Assembly (NCBI GenBank): GCA_949443285.1
Contig: CASSLW010000010.1
Span: forward strand, 1-56,019
Length of the DNA: 56,019 bases
DNA from: an uncultured Clostridia bacterium
GTDB taxonomy: Bacteria; Bacillota; Clostridia; TANB77; CAG-508
Reading direction: 5' to 3'
A program made the translations under genes and the position numbers. The notes beneath the pieces were generated by a model that saw only the letters and a list, made by a program, of their open reading frames with translations, was not told the origin of the DNA and made no database searches. Of this stretch, positions 1 through 7,410 are shown piece after piece. Position 1 is the first letter of the stretch; the number at the start of each line of letters is the position of its first letter.

Positions 1-49
1 CATTCCTATGTGTGCCTTAGAGCGAAGCGAGAAAGGAATGGATTATTTT

Positions 50-223
50 ATGAATTTAGATAAAATTAACTTTATTTTAAATAATGATGAAAAGTGTGAT
101 GTCTTTTGCGATAATAGATGTGTTTGGATTCAAAGTATAGATGAAACTAGCCAAATGGCTAAGGTTGGCTTTGTTGATAATTTTGAAGAACGTGATGTAC
201 CTATTAATGATTTATACTTCTAA
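50..223 (+). CDS. SspH-like small acid-soluble spore protein
   Basis: A 57-residue protein whose second half (VWIQSIDET, then a stretch ending DNFEERDVPINDLYF) follows the H-type small acid-soluble spore protein pattern, in which a VYI-x-H-VDE segment is followed by NPEE and VPV-x-L. Such proteins are known from the spore core of Bacillus. I chose the ATG at 50 because the product then begins MNLDKI, like family members that begin MNI or MDI, and AAAGGAA lies upstream. In-frame ATGs at 8 and 38 would give longer products. It is followed at once by a hairpin terminator, so it is probably monocistronic. The family match is from pattern memory and is moderately sure. Confidence 0.6.
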   Translation: MNLDKINFILNNDEKCDVFCDNRCVWIQSIDETSQMAKVGFVDNFEERDVPINDLYF

Positions 224-224
224 T

Positions 225-269
225 GCTTTTGGGTGTTTTTGGGGACAGTCCTTAAAAACACCCCTTTTT
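225..269 (+). terminator. Hairpin terminator after the SspH-like gene; repeat family
   Basis: GGGTGTTTTT at 231-240 pairs with AAAAACACCC at 254-263 around a GGGGACAGTCC loop, followed by CTTTTTA. The whole unit recurs inverted at 301-340 with only a few changes, so it is both a likely terminator and a member of the GGGGAC hairpin repeat family seen elsewhere in the window. Confidence 0.65.
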
Positions 270-278
270 ACTTTTTAA

Positions 279-770
279 TTAAATTGATTTGCTTTGCTTT
301 AAGGTGTTTTTAAGGTCTGTCCCCAAAAACACCCAAAAGCATCCTACAAGAACACCTAGTGTATCAATAATAACATCAGTTATCATTGCACTTCTGCCGG
401 GTATAAAAAGTTGATGTATTTCGTCCGAACTTGCATATATAATTCCAGTTATTAAACTTATTGCAATTCTATCAAGTTTCTTTATTTCGTAAGTATTCAT
501 TAATAACATCATTAATATTCCCACTACCATATATATTGAAAAATGGGCTAATTTTCTTATTACTTTTTCTATTTTTCCTAGAACTTCTTCTTGTTTATTT
601 TTATCTAGTTCTTGAATTTTCTTAACATTTTTAGTTACTGCTGTTGTTATTTTTCTGCTTATTCCACTTGATTTTTCTCCATTTTGGTTTGAAAATCTAA
701 ATATTTGAAAAAATGTTAATATAAGCAAAATTATAAGTATTGCTCTTTTTATATTGATATTTATTTTCAT
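279..770 (-). CDS. VanZ-like family membrane protein
   Basis: A 163-residue protein with an N-terminal hydrophobic helix (RAILIILLILTFFQIF) and further membrane segments. It has the VanZ-family core: RKLAHFSIY in a membrane helix, then ASSDEIHQLFIPGRSA and a terminal TDVIIDTLG helix. VanZ homologues are membrane proteins of poorly defined function and often sit near cell-surface polysaccharide genes, as here next to cpsB. I chose the start at 770 because GGAGA lies just upstream; an in-frame ATG at 815 has no ribosome site. The last 15 or so codons run through the inverted repeat at 301-340, so the C-terminus appears to be built from repeat DNA. Confidence 0.8.
   Translation of the reverse strand: MKININIKRAILIILLILTFFQIFRFSNQNGEKSSGISRKITTAVTKNVKKIQELDKNKQEEVLGKIEKVIRKLAHFSIYMVVGILMMLLMNTYEIKKLDRIAISLITGIIYASSDEIHQLFIPGRSAMITDVIIDTLGVLVGCFWVFLGTDLKNTLKQSKSI
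301..340 (-). repeat. GGGGAC-type hairpin repeat inside the VanZ-like gene end
   Basis: Read on the minus strand this is nearly the same sequence as 225-263: GCTTTTGGGTG, then TTTTTGGGGACAGACC, then TTAAAAACACC. The two copies face each other and could also pair as a long stem. It encodes the residues around FLGTDLKNTL at the end of the VanZ-like protein. Confidence 0.75.
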
Positions 771-811
771 TTGCTTTTTCTCCAATGTTATAAATTTTTT
801 TGTAAGATAAA

Positions 812-833
812 GCAAGGTATCAAAATACCCTGC
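812..833 (-). terminator. Short hairpin after cpsB
   Basis: GCAGGGTAT and ATACCTTGC on the minus strand form a stem directly after the cpsB stop codon. It is followed by TTTATCTTAC, a weak U-tract, so it may only partly terminate or may protect the upstream mRNA end. Confidence 0.4.
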
Positions 834-1544
834 TTATATTTCTATATCTTCATTATTTAATACCTTTTGCGGATTTACTGTTGAAAATTGTTCTAATTCT
901 TCTTCTGATATGATTTTTCTTAATTTTTTAAGTATTTTAGGCATTTTAGTGTAAATTTGCTCCACTGTATGAACATCTGAGCCAAAAAATTGAATTAATC
1001 CTTCTTCTAATAGTTTCTTTTGAGTTTTTTGTGCTTTTTTTCCATACATTCCAATACTACTACCATAGTTTGATTGAAATAGAACTCCCATGTCTGCTAG
1101 TTCTCGTACATATTCTATATTTTCTTTGACGTATTCATATCTTTCTGGATGTGCAATTATTGGTACATATCCTTTTTCCATTAACCTAAATACTACTTCT
1201 TTTACATCCATTGCTTTTGTATTCATTGGTAATTCAAATAAAACATATTTTGAATTATTTATTGTTGATGCTTTCTTTTCTGATAATAAGTCTGTCATTT
1301 GGTTTGTTATATATATTTCATTTCCAAGATACAATTCTATACCTTGGAAATTTTCTTTAATTTCTTTTAACAGTTTTGTTCTTTGTTCTTCATTTGCTTC
1401 ATAGTATCCATCTATATAATGTGATGTTGATATTATTTTTGTAAATCCTGCTTTTTGGGCTTCTTTTAATATATGTATTGTCTCATTTAAACTTCTAGAA
1501 CCGTCGTCTATATTAGGCAATATATGTGAGTGAATGTCTATCAT
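834..1544 (-). CDS. cpsB: CpsB/YwqE-type PHP-domain tyrosine-protein phosphatase
   Basis: A 236-residue PHP-fold metallo-phosphatase. The N-terminus has DIHSHILPNIDDGSR, with metal-binding histidines 5 and 7. It is followed by a TSHY histidine, the GNEIY glutamate, IAHPERYEY in the middle and FGSDVH near the C-terminus, which is the usual order of metal ligands in the CpsB/CapC/YwqE family. Known members dephosphorylate the tyrosine cluster of the CpsD kinase and so control capsule chain length. Its gene directly follows cpsC and cpsD, 17 bases after cpsD. AAAGGTGG precedes the ATG at a good distance. Length and motif set are normal. Confidence 0.92.
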   Translation of the reverse strand: MIDIHSHILPNIDDGSRSLNETIHILKEAQKAGFTKIISTSHYIDGYYEANEEQRTKLLKEIKENFQGIELYLGNEIYITNQMTDLLSEKKASTINNSKYVLFELPMNTKAMDVKEVVFRLMEKGYVPIIAHPERYEYVKENIEYVRELADMGVLFQSNYGSSIGMYGKKAQKTQKKLLEEGLIQFFGSDVHTVEQIYTKMPKILKKLRKIISEEELEQFSTVNPQKVLNNEDIEI

Positions 1545-1561
1545 ATTTTACCACCTTTGTA

Positions 1562-2374
1562 TTATTTTGTATCATTTTTTTCTTTCATTTCTCTTTCTTT
1601 ATTTATCATTTCGATTGCCATATTTACTTGTTCATCCATTTTTGCGTCATATTTATAGTCCATTTTAGTTCTTGAAGATTTTGATGTTGAAGCATAATAA
1701 TATGTGTCATTATATTTTTTAGCTGATACTGGAATTTTATTATATACTATTCCAGCAATGTTTCCACCAACATTTTTTATGTCTCTTACAACTTTTTCTA
1801 AGTCATCTTTTTGAGTTTGGTTATGAGCTGTAACAACAATTGTGGAATCTACTATTCTAGATAATATTACAGAGTCTGTAACTAATTTTGATGGTGTACT
1901 ATCTATTATTATTAAATCACATTGTTTTTTCAAATCTTCAATTAGGTCAAGCATTCTAGTTGTTACTAACAATTCAGAAGGGTTTGGTGGTATGCTTCCT
2001 GCTGGCATTACACATAAGTTTGGAATTTCCAATGTTCTTATATATTCTGACCAATGCATACTGTTTTCGCCATCTTCCATTCCTGAAAGATAATTTGATA
2101 ATCCTGGTCTTGGTAATATTCCAAATATGCTATATTGTCTACCTTTTCTCATATCTGCATCTATTAATATTACTCTTTTTCCTGCTTGCGCAAATGTTAC
2201 AGCTAAGTTTGATGCTACCCAGCTTTTTCCTTCTCCTGGCATTGTTGAAGTTACTAGTAATGTTTCTAGTTTCTTATTTGAGTTCATAAATTGTATATTT
2301 GTTCTTAGTGTTCTAAAAGTCTCAGAAACAGGAGATTTCGGGTCTCTATGTGCTATTAATTCTTTTTTTATCAT
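1562..2374 (-). CDS. cpsD: CpsD/CapB-type tyrosine-protein kinase (BY-kinase)
   Basis: A 270-residue cytoplasmic BY-kinase. It shows SETFRTLRTNI near residue 20, the Walker A loop TMPGEGKS near 50, the Walker A' segment LIDADMRKGRQ near 75 and the Walker B segment LIIIDSTP. The C-terminal tail carries the expected tyrosine cluster (YNDTYYYA and MDYKYD) for autophosphorylation. It needs the membrane protein CpsC as activator. The two genes overlap by one base (TAATG), which indicates translational coupling. Together with CpsB it forms the phosphorylation switch that normally sets polysaccharide chain length; the polymerase genes lie in the locus at 9997-19839. Confidence 0.93.
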   Translation of the reverse strand: MIKKELIAHRDPKSPVSETFRTLRTNIQFMNSNKKLETLLVTSTMPGEGKSWVASNLAVTFAQAGKRVILIDADMRKGRQYSIFGILPRPGLSNYLSGMEDGENSMHWSEYIRTLEIPNLCVMPAGSIPPNPSELLVTTRMLDLIEDLKKQCDLIIIDSTPSKLVTDSVILSRIVDSTIVVTAHNQTQKDDLEKVVRDIKNVGGNIAGIVYNKIPVSAKKYNDTYYYASTSKSSRTKMDYKYDAKMDEQVNMAIEMINKEREMKEKNDTK

Positions 2375-3093
2375 TATCTTCTGCCTCCTTTACGTTTTAC
2401 TTTATCTTCTACATTATCATAAACTGGTATTGATGCTATTACAGTTAGTCCTGTTACTTTTTCAATATCTTCTGATGATTTTATTGTTGTGTCTAACATA
2501 TTTACTAGTAATACATACATAAAGGCAACTACTATTCCTGCTGCTGCAAATATAATTACATCTTTTGTATGGTTTATGTTGCTTGGTGCTTCTTCAACTT
2601 CTGCTTCATCTACAACATGTACGTTTTCTATTCCATAATATTCTTTTACTGTTGCTATAAACACTTTTGCTATTTCGTTTGCTATTTTTGATGATAGTGC
2701 TGGGTCTTCGTTTCTTACTGTTATTTTTATTACTTCTGTGTCTGTTATATCTGTTACACTTATATTTTTTCTTATTTTCTCTTCTTGGTCTGCTTCTAAA
2801 CTTAAATTTGATATAACTTTTCTTATTATTTTATTACTTTTTACTAATTCGCTATATGTTGATACTAATTTTGAGTTGATTGTTACATCTGTTGTTGTTA
2901 TTGATTCTGCGCCTTCTGTTCCTTTTGATGAGTTTGTTGCTAGTAATAGTTTTGTTGAACTATCATATTTTGGTGTTACAAATGCTAGTGTATATATAAC
3001 TCCAATTACTATAAAAATCGCTGTTATTAATATTATTTCTAGTTTCTTTTCCCAAAATATTTGTAGTAATTCTTTTAAATCTAGTTCTTCCAT
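2374..3093 (-). CDS. cpsC: CpsC/Wzz-type chain-length modulator
   Basis: A 239-residue membrane protein with the Wzz layout. A short cytoplasmic start (MEELDLKELLQIFWEKK) leads into a first membrane helix (IILITAIFIVIGVIYTLAF), then an extracytoplasmic domain beginning with the PKYDSSTKLL motif, then a second helix near residue 185 (VIIFAAAGIVVAFMYVLL) and a short cytoplasmic tail. In Gram-positive systems this protein is split from its kinase and activates it through the tail; CpsD follows with a one-base overlap. It probably acts at the membrane with the Wzy polymerase encoded at 12603-13829. Confidence 0.92.
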   Translation of the reverse strand: MEELDLKELLQIFWEKKLEIILITAIFIVIGVIYTLAFVTPKYDSSTKLLLATNSSKGTEGAESITTTDVTINSKLVSTYSELVKSNKIIRKVISNLSLEADQEEKIRKNISVTDITDTEVIKITVRNEDPALSSKIANEIAKVFIATVKEYYGIENVHVVDEAEVEEAPSNINHTKDVIIFAAAGIVVAFMYVLLVNMLDTTIKSSEDIEKVTGLTVIASIPVYDNVEDKVKRKGGRR

Positions 3094-3103
3094 TTTTTCC
3101 CCC

Positions 3104-3949
3104 TTATTCTTTCGTTACTTTATCCTTTTTATTTTTTGCAATTGCTGTCATTATTGAATAGATAATAATCAACATTATTGCTATTATTAGCGTTATTGTA
3201 CCTAGTGTTTGTACTTTACTTATTATGTCTTGTATTATTGTAACTATTGTTTTTGAAAAAGCATCATTAAATATTTTTATTCCTGCTATGTCAACTTTGC
3301 TTGTTACTATGTTACAAGCTATTATTTCAAAAATTGAGCTACTTAATAGTGAAATTCCTATTGCTTGTACAAATTTTGATATTTGTTTTATGCTTATTAT
3401 TAGTACTAATAATAGGTCTATACAAATTGCTATAATTGTTGCTGTACGTACTTTATTTAAAATATTTACTGTTTTGTTATATGTATTATGTATTTTGTTT
3501 TCATATTCTGTATGTATTAATGTGTTTTCATATTCTTCACATATATGTTTTATGAATTGGTCAATTGCTTCTGAATTCTTTTTGTTTCTTACATTTAGTT
3601 TATCAATATTTTTATTTAGATTGTCTTTTATTGGTGTTGTATCTATTTTTTTGTTTGTTCCTTCATATATGTTTGATAACATTATATTTATATCTTGTTC
3701 TACTTTTTCTTTTGAACAAATATTGTTTAGTGTTGTTTCATCTAGTCCTGATTGATATATATAATTTTCAAAATTTGATTCTACTAATTTGTATACTTCT
3801 CCATAAAAGTTTGTTTCTTCTAGTTTGCTTATTATATAGTTTTTGTCTAGAATTGTAGAAGAAACTATTGTAATTAGCGATATTGCTATTATGCATATTG
3901 TAAGTATTGCTATTAGTATAAATCTTGCTATATTGGCTATAATTTTCAT
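3104..3949 (-). CDS. Membrane protein of unknown function in the cps/sortase operon
   Basis: A 281-residue protein that I do not recognise. It begins with a strong membrane helix (FILIAILTICIIAISLITIV). An extracytoplasmic region of about 140 residues follows, rich in Asn, Lys and Glu and carrying several short coiled stretches. Three further helices lie in the C-terminal half, and the tail is basic (KNKKDKVTKE). It sits between the sortase gene and cpsC with gaps of 10 to 14 bases, so it is very likely co-expressed with them and may help assemble surface proteins or polysaccharide. No catalytic motif is visible. Confidence 0.7.
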   Translation of the reverse strand: MKIIANIARFILIAILTICIIAISLITIVSSTILDKNYIISKLEETNFYGEVYKLVESNFENYIYQSGLDETTLNNICSKEKVEQDINIMLSNIYEGTNKKIDTTPIKDNLNKNIDKLNVRNKKNSEAIDQFIKHICEEYENTLIHTEYENKIHNTYNKTVNILNKVRTATIIAICIDLLLVLIISIKQISKFVQAIGISLLSSSIFEIIACNIVTSKVDIAGIKIFNDAFSKTIVTIIQDIISKVQTLGTITLIIAIMLIIIYSIMTAIAKNKKDKVTKE

Positions 3950-3963
3950 TTTCTATTCCCCTT

Positions 3964-4587
3964 CTACTTTTCTAGTTCTGCATATACAACATACCTTTGT
4001 GTTGTGTATCCTATGTTGTTAAATGGATAACATGTGTATACCATTAAGATTTCTTTTTCGTCTTGTATTGGTAATTTGTCTAAATCTGTTTCTTTTATTA
4101 ATTTCATGTCGTATATTTTATATGTATATTCACCATATGTTGTGGTTACTTTTATTTCGTTTCCTATTTGTAATTCGGAAAATCTTCTGAATGTATTTTT
4201 TGAATTATGCCCCATGTATACTATTGAGCCACCTTCACCTGGAAAATAGCTACCACTTGAATGTCCTACTCCTTTTTTTAGTACTTCTAGTGTGTCTCCA
4301 AAATATACTGGTAGGTTTACTCCTATTTTATCTATTTCAATTGTAGCATATTTTGTTCCATATTCTGGGTAATTTTTTAGTTTGTTTGTTTCTCCTATTG
4401 TTGTTTGTTCTTGTGTTCTATTTTCGTCTATTGTTATTGATACTTTATTTACTAATGAAAAAACTTTTCCTATTTCTTGCCCTAAAAATAGGTATATTAC
4501 AAGTATTAGCGCCCCTGTAATAAATAAAGCAACTATTATACTACTAATAGTTGCTTTTACTGCTTGTGTTAATTTTTTATTTTGCAT
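3964..4587 (-). CDS. Sortase (class D-like)
   Basis: A 207-residue membrane-anchored transpeptidase. One N-terminal helix (SSIIVALFITGALILVIYLF) precedes an extracytoplasmic sortase barrel. The three catalytic residues are visible: His in YMGHNSKNTF, Cys in YTCYPFN and Arg in TTQRYVVYA. Spacing and the GDTLEVLKKGVGHSSGS segment resemble class D sortases of clostridia. The enzyme would cleave an LPxTG-like signal and link the protein to peptidoglycan. Its start overlaps by 11 bases the end of the gene for a small secreted protein with an LAYTG signal, its probable main substrate. A second possible substrate (LPKAG) is encoded at 6624-7370. Confidence 0.92.
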   Translation of the reverse strand: MQNKKLTQAVKATISSIIVALFITGALILVIYLFLGQEIGKVFSLVNKVSITIDENRTQEQTTIGETNKLKNYPEYGTKYATIEIDKIGVNLPVYFGDTLEVLKKGVGHSSGSYFPGEGGSIVYMGHNSKNTFRRFSELQIGNEIKVTTTYGEYTYKIYDMKLIKETDLDKLPIQDEKEILMVYTCYPFNNIGYTTQRYVVYAELEK

Positions 4588-5104
4588 TTGCTATTCTTTT
4601 TCTTGTTACTACACCGATAGCAAGGGCAATTATTGCTACTACAGAAACACCTACAACAGTGCTTACATTGTTTCCTGTGTATGCTAGTTTTCCACCATTT
4701 AGTGATACTGTTTCTATTAGTTTTCCATCTTTATTGTATATTTCTACTGTTCCTGCTTTGAAAACTAATTTAACATCTATTAGTTCTGCTGCTGCTTGTG
4801 CAATTGCTTTAATTTCATTTTTTTGTGCTGTTGTTAATTTTGTGTAATCTGTTACTCCTGCTTTTTCCATTACAGCTATTGCTTCGTCAGCTTTTGCTAA
4901 TACGGCATCTGCTTGTGCGTCTGTTACTGGGTTTTCAGATAAGTATCTTTCTACCTTTACTTTGTCTGCTGCTGTCATTCCATATTTTTCTCCTTTTGCA
5001 TATAGTTTATCAGCTAGTTCTGCTGATGTTGCTGCGTTTGCGATTGTTGCAAATGCCATTACTAACATTACACATAGTGTTGCTATTGTTAATACTTTTT
5101 TCAT
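4577..5104 (-). CDS. Small secreted wall-anchored protein with LAYTG sorting signal
   Basis: A 175-residue exported protein. Residues 1-25 form a signal peptide ending in ANA. The mature part is rich in Ala, Asp, Lys and Glu and mostly helical (repeated short ADKV and ADAV segments). Near residue 140 comes LAYTGN, then a hydrophobic helix and the basic tail RKRIANAK, the usual three parts of a sortase signal. The sortase gene begins inside its last codons. A strong promoter at 5141-5169 and AAAGGGAGA before the ATG suggest high expression. It resembles small acidic surface proteins paired with class D sortases in uncultured gut clostridia; its role is unknown. Confidence 0.85.
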   Translation of the reverse strand: MKKVLTIATLCVMLVMAFATIANAATSAELADKLYAKGEKYGMTAADKVKVERYLSENPVTDAQADAVLAKADEAIAVMEKAGVTDYTKLTTAQKNEIKAIAQAAAELIDVKLVFKAGTVEIYNKDGKLIETVSLNGGKLAYTGNNVSTVVGVSVVAIIALAIGVVTRKRIANAK

Positions 5105-5140
5105 TTTTCATTCTCCCTTTCTTTTGCATATTCTTCCCTG

Positions 5141-5169
5141 ATTATATCATTATTATTTTTGATATGCAA
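5141..5169 (-). promoter_or_regulatory. Promoter of the sortase/cps operon
   Basis: On the minus strand TTGCAT (5169-5164) and TATAAT (5146-5141) are 17 bases apart, 37 bases before the ATG of the LAYTG protein. It probably drives all genes down to the VanZ-like gene, as the gaps between them are short. Confidence 0.75.
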
Positions 5170-5256
5170 TACTTTTTTCTTATTTTTTTATTAATTTTTT
5201 TGGTAATTTTTGGATGTGGCTGAAAGGCTTAAATATAGGCTTTTAGCTCTTCTGTT

Positions 5257-6453
5257 TTATTTATCCAATAACCATTCCAATACGTTTTTTACAATTATTC
5301 CTTCTTCATTTGATACTGGAATTTTATCAGATGTCAATATCAATTTTTCATAATTGTCTTCTATCTTTCTAAGCGACCTAAGTTCCCTTTCTAGTGTCTT
5401 ATTTTCATTATCTTTTAAAGTTTCACAAACTTGTATATACATTTTTCCATTATTATTTATAGCTACAAAATCCACCTCATAGTCGTCTACTTTTCCTATA
5501 TATACATCATATCCTCTACGTAGCAATTCAAGATAAACAACGTTTTCTAAAATGTGACCATAATCTCCAATTTTGCGTCCTAATACAAAATATCTTAGAC
5601 CCAAATCTGATACATAGTATTTTTCTCCTGTTTTTAGATATTGTTTTCCTTTTATATCATATCTTCCAACTTTATATAAAAAGAATGATTCAACAAAACC
5701 TTCTAAATATTTTTCTACTGTTCTTACATTTATGTTCCTTCCATCACTTGTCATAGTATTAGCTATATTATTTATTGAAAGCAATTTGGCTATATTATCA
5801 AGTGCAAATAATGAAACGCTTTTAAGCATAGATTCGTCATTGATATTTTTTCTAAGCATTATGTCTTTTATTATTATATTGTTATAAATACTGCTTATAT
5901 ACAAGCTTACATCATCCTCAGTATCAAGGTTTGTAACATATGGAAATGAGCCTAATGATATATATCTTCTATATAACTCATCATTATCTAAATCTTTATA
6001 AAAACTTTTATATTCTTTGAATGATAGTGGTAGCATTTTTATCTCTATATATCTTCCTGAAAGTAATGTTGCTAGTTCACTTGAAAGTAAATTTGCATTT
6101 GAACCTGTTATATACAAATCAACATTATCTTTTATATACAAGCTGTCTACTGCACGCTGAAATTCGTCTATTTTTTGTACTTCGTCTATAAATATATAGT
6201 TCATTTTTTTTTCGTTTAGATTATCTATTATATAATTGTATAAATCCATATAATTCTTTATGAATTCATATTTCAAGTCTTCCAAGTTGATGCTTATTAT
6301 TTGCTCTTTTGTTACATTGTTTTCTAATAGATAATTTTTATATAGTTCTAATAATGTAGATTTTCCACATCTTCTTATTCCTGTTATTACTTTTATGAGT
6401 TTTTTTTCTTTGAATCTCTTTAATATGTTCAGATATTCATTTCTTTCTATCAT
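5257..6453 (-). CDS. AAA-type ATPase with DUF4143 domain
   Basis: A 398-residue protein of the large prokaryotic AAA plus DUF4143 family. The N-terminus has Walker A (GIRRCGKST), then Walker B (YIFIDEVQ) near residue 100 and a sensor-like segment (YITGSNANLL). The C-terminal half carries the DUF4143 region with YYVSDLGLRYF and, near residue 325, VYIGKVDDYEVDFVAI, which resembles a PD-(D/E)XK-type nuclease fold. These proteins are common as isolated genes in gut Firmicutes and their role is not settled. It stands alone here, with its own untranslated regions on both sides. No sign of truncation. Confidence 0.85.
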   Translation of the reverse strand: MIERNEYLNILKRFKEKKLIKVITGIRRCGKSTLLELYKNYLLENNVTKEQIISINLEDLKYEFIKNYMDLYNYIIDNLNEKKMNYIFIDEVQKIDEFQRAVDSLYIKDNVDLYITGSNANLLSSELATLLSGRYIEIKMLPLSFKEYKSFYKDLDNDELYRRYISLGSFPYVTNLDTEDDVSLYISSIYNNIIIKDIMLRKNINDESMLKSVSLFALDNIAKLLSINNIANTMTSDGRNINVRTVEKYLEGFVESFFLYKVGRYDIKGKQYLKTGEKYYVSDLGLRYFVLGRKIGDYGHILENVVYLELLRRGYDVYIGKVDDYEVDFVAINNNGKMYIQVCETLKDNENKTLERELRSLRKIEDNYEKLILTSDKIPVSNEEGIIVKNVLEWLLDK

Positions 6454-6570
6454 ATGTTATCCCTTCTTTCCTCATAATAATTATAACATATGTATTTGTG
6501 TTTTTCAAGTTTTTGTATTAGTAGTGCAAAAACTTTTATTTTTCGACATGTTTTTGTATTGTTTTGTATA

Positions 6571-6608
6571 AAAAACTCCCAGTTTTGGCATTGTACTGGA
6601 AGTTTTTT
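6571..6608 (-). terminator. Terminator after the cohesin-like gene
   Basis: AAAAACT(T/C)CC-AGT arms at 6571-6583 and 6595-6607 form a stem with T-runs on both sides, just past the stop codon at 6624. It would end the cohesin/dockerin transcript. Confidence 0.7.
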
Positions 6609-6623
6609 AATATATTTTATGTT

Positions 6624-7370
6624 TTAACCTTTTTTTATTTGTTTGTGGGTGTCTTTTAAGTACCCTATATATCCTTTTCCTGAGATTGTTCCTATTGCTA
6701 TACATATAATTGCTATTATGCTAATAATTATTATTGTATATCCTGCTTTTGGTAGTCTACTAGCAGTTGCTGTTGTTGTATCTGCCGGATTTTTAGTCGT
6801 ACTTTGTATCTCATCATTAGCCCCTGTTGTCCCATTAGGTGTATTGGGTTGTGGTTCTGTCTCTTGACTTTTTATAGTTATTTCAATTGGTAAATCTGTT
6901 GTGTATAATTCATTTTCGTCATCATCTGATAATAGAAAATTTGTTAAACTTACTGTTGCTTTTTCAGTTTCTACTCCTTCTTTTAATGTTAAGGTTATTT
7001 CTACTATTTCTGTATCTTCTTTTCCAACTATCGGATCTCCTATTATTGCTTTTGTAATTGGTGAATATGTTGCTGTCCATCCATTTAGTCCTTTTACGTC
7101 TTTTGCTTCCACTGTTTCAAATATTTCTTCTTCATAATTTAGCTTAGCTTCATATCCAATCATTGCATTTTCTTTTATATCTGTAAATTTTCCTAATGAT
7201 AACACTAGCTTTATTGTATTTTCATTGTTGTTTTCTGCTGCTTTAAATTTCACTTCTATTTTTGGAGTTACTTCTTCTTGTGTGTCTCCACCTACTTCTA
7301 CTGCATATGAGCTTATAGCTATTGATAATATTATCAATATAATTATAGAACTTACTAATATTTTTTTCAT
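6624..7370 (-). CDS. Wall-anchored cohesin-like protein with LPKAG sorting signal
   Basis: A 248-residue exported protein. A signal peptide (KKILVSSIIILIILSIAISSYA) is followed by one beta-rich domain of about 140 residues with cohesin-like features: MIGYEAKLNYEEEIFE, then GLNGWTATY, then EIVEITLTLKEG and SLTNFLLSDDDENEL. After that come a Thr/Asn/Pro-rich spacer, an LPKAG sortase motif, a membrane helix and a charged tail. The gene just upstream encodes a protein with a dockerin, so the two probably bind as a cohesin-dockerin pair at the cell wall. I chose the start at 7370 because AAGGAG lies 8 bases before it; ATGs at 7385-7394 overlap or precede this site. The cohesin call is structural pattern recognition and moderately sure. 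Confidence 0.72.
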   Translation of the reverse strand: MKKILVSSIIILIILSIAISSYAVEVGGDTQEEVTPKIEVKFKAAENNNENTIKLVLSLGKFTDIKENAMIGYEAKLNYEEEIFETVEAKDVKGLNGWTATYSPITKAIIGDPIVGKEDTEIVEITLTLKEGVETEKATVSLTNFLLSDDDENELYTTDLPIEITIKSQETEPQPNTPNGTTGANDEIQSTTKNPADTTTATASRLPKAGYTIIIISIIAIICIAIGTISGKGYIGYLKDTHKQIKKG

Positions 7371-7410
7371 TTCTTTCATCTCCTTGTACATCAATACTAA
7401 CTTTTTGCTT

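Noticed and set aside
1960..2289. Long plus-strand open frames opposite the cps genes
   Set aside because: They are Leu- and Phe-rich antisense shadows of AT-rich minus-strand genes, with no ribosome sites or family motifs.
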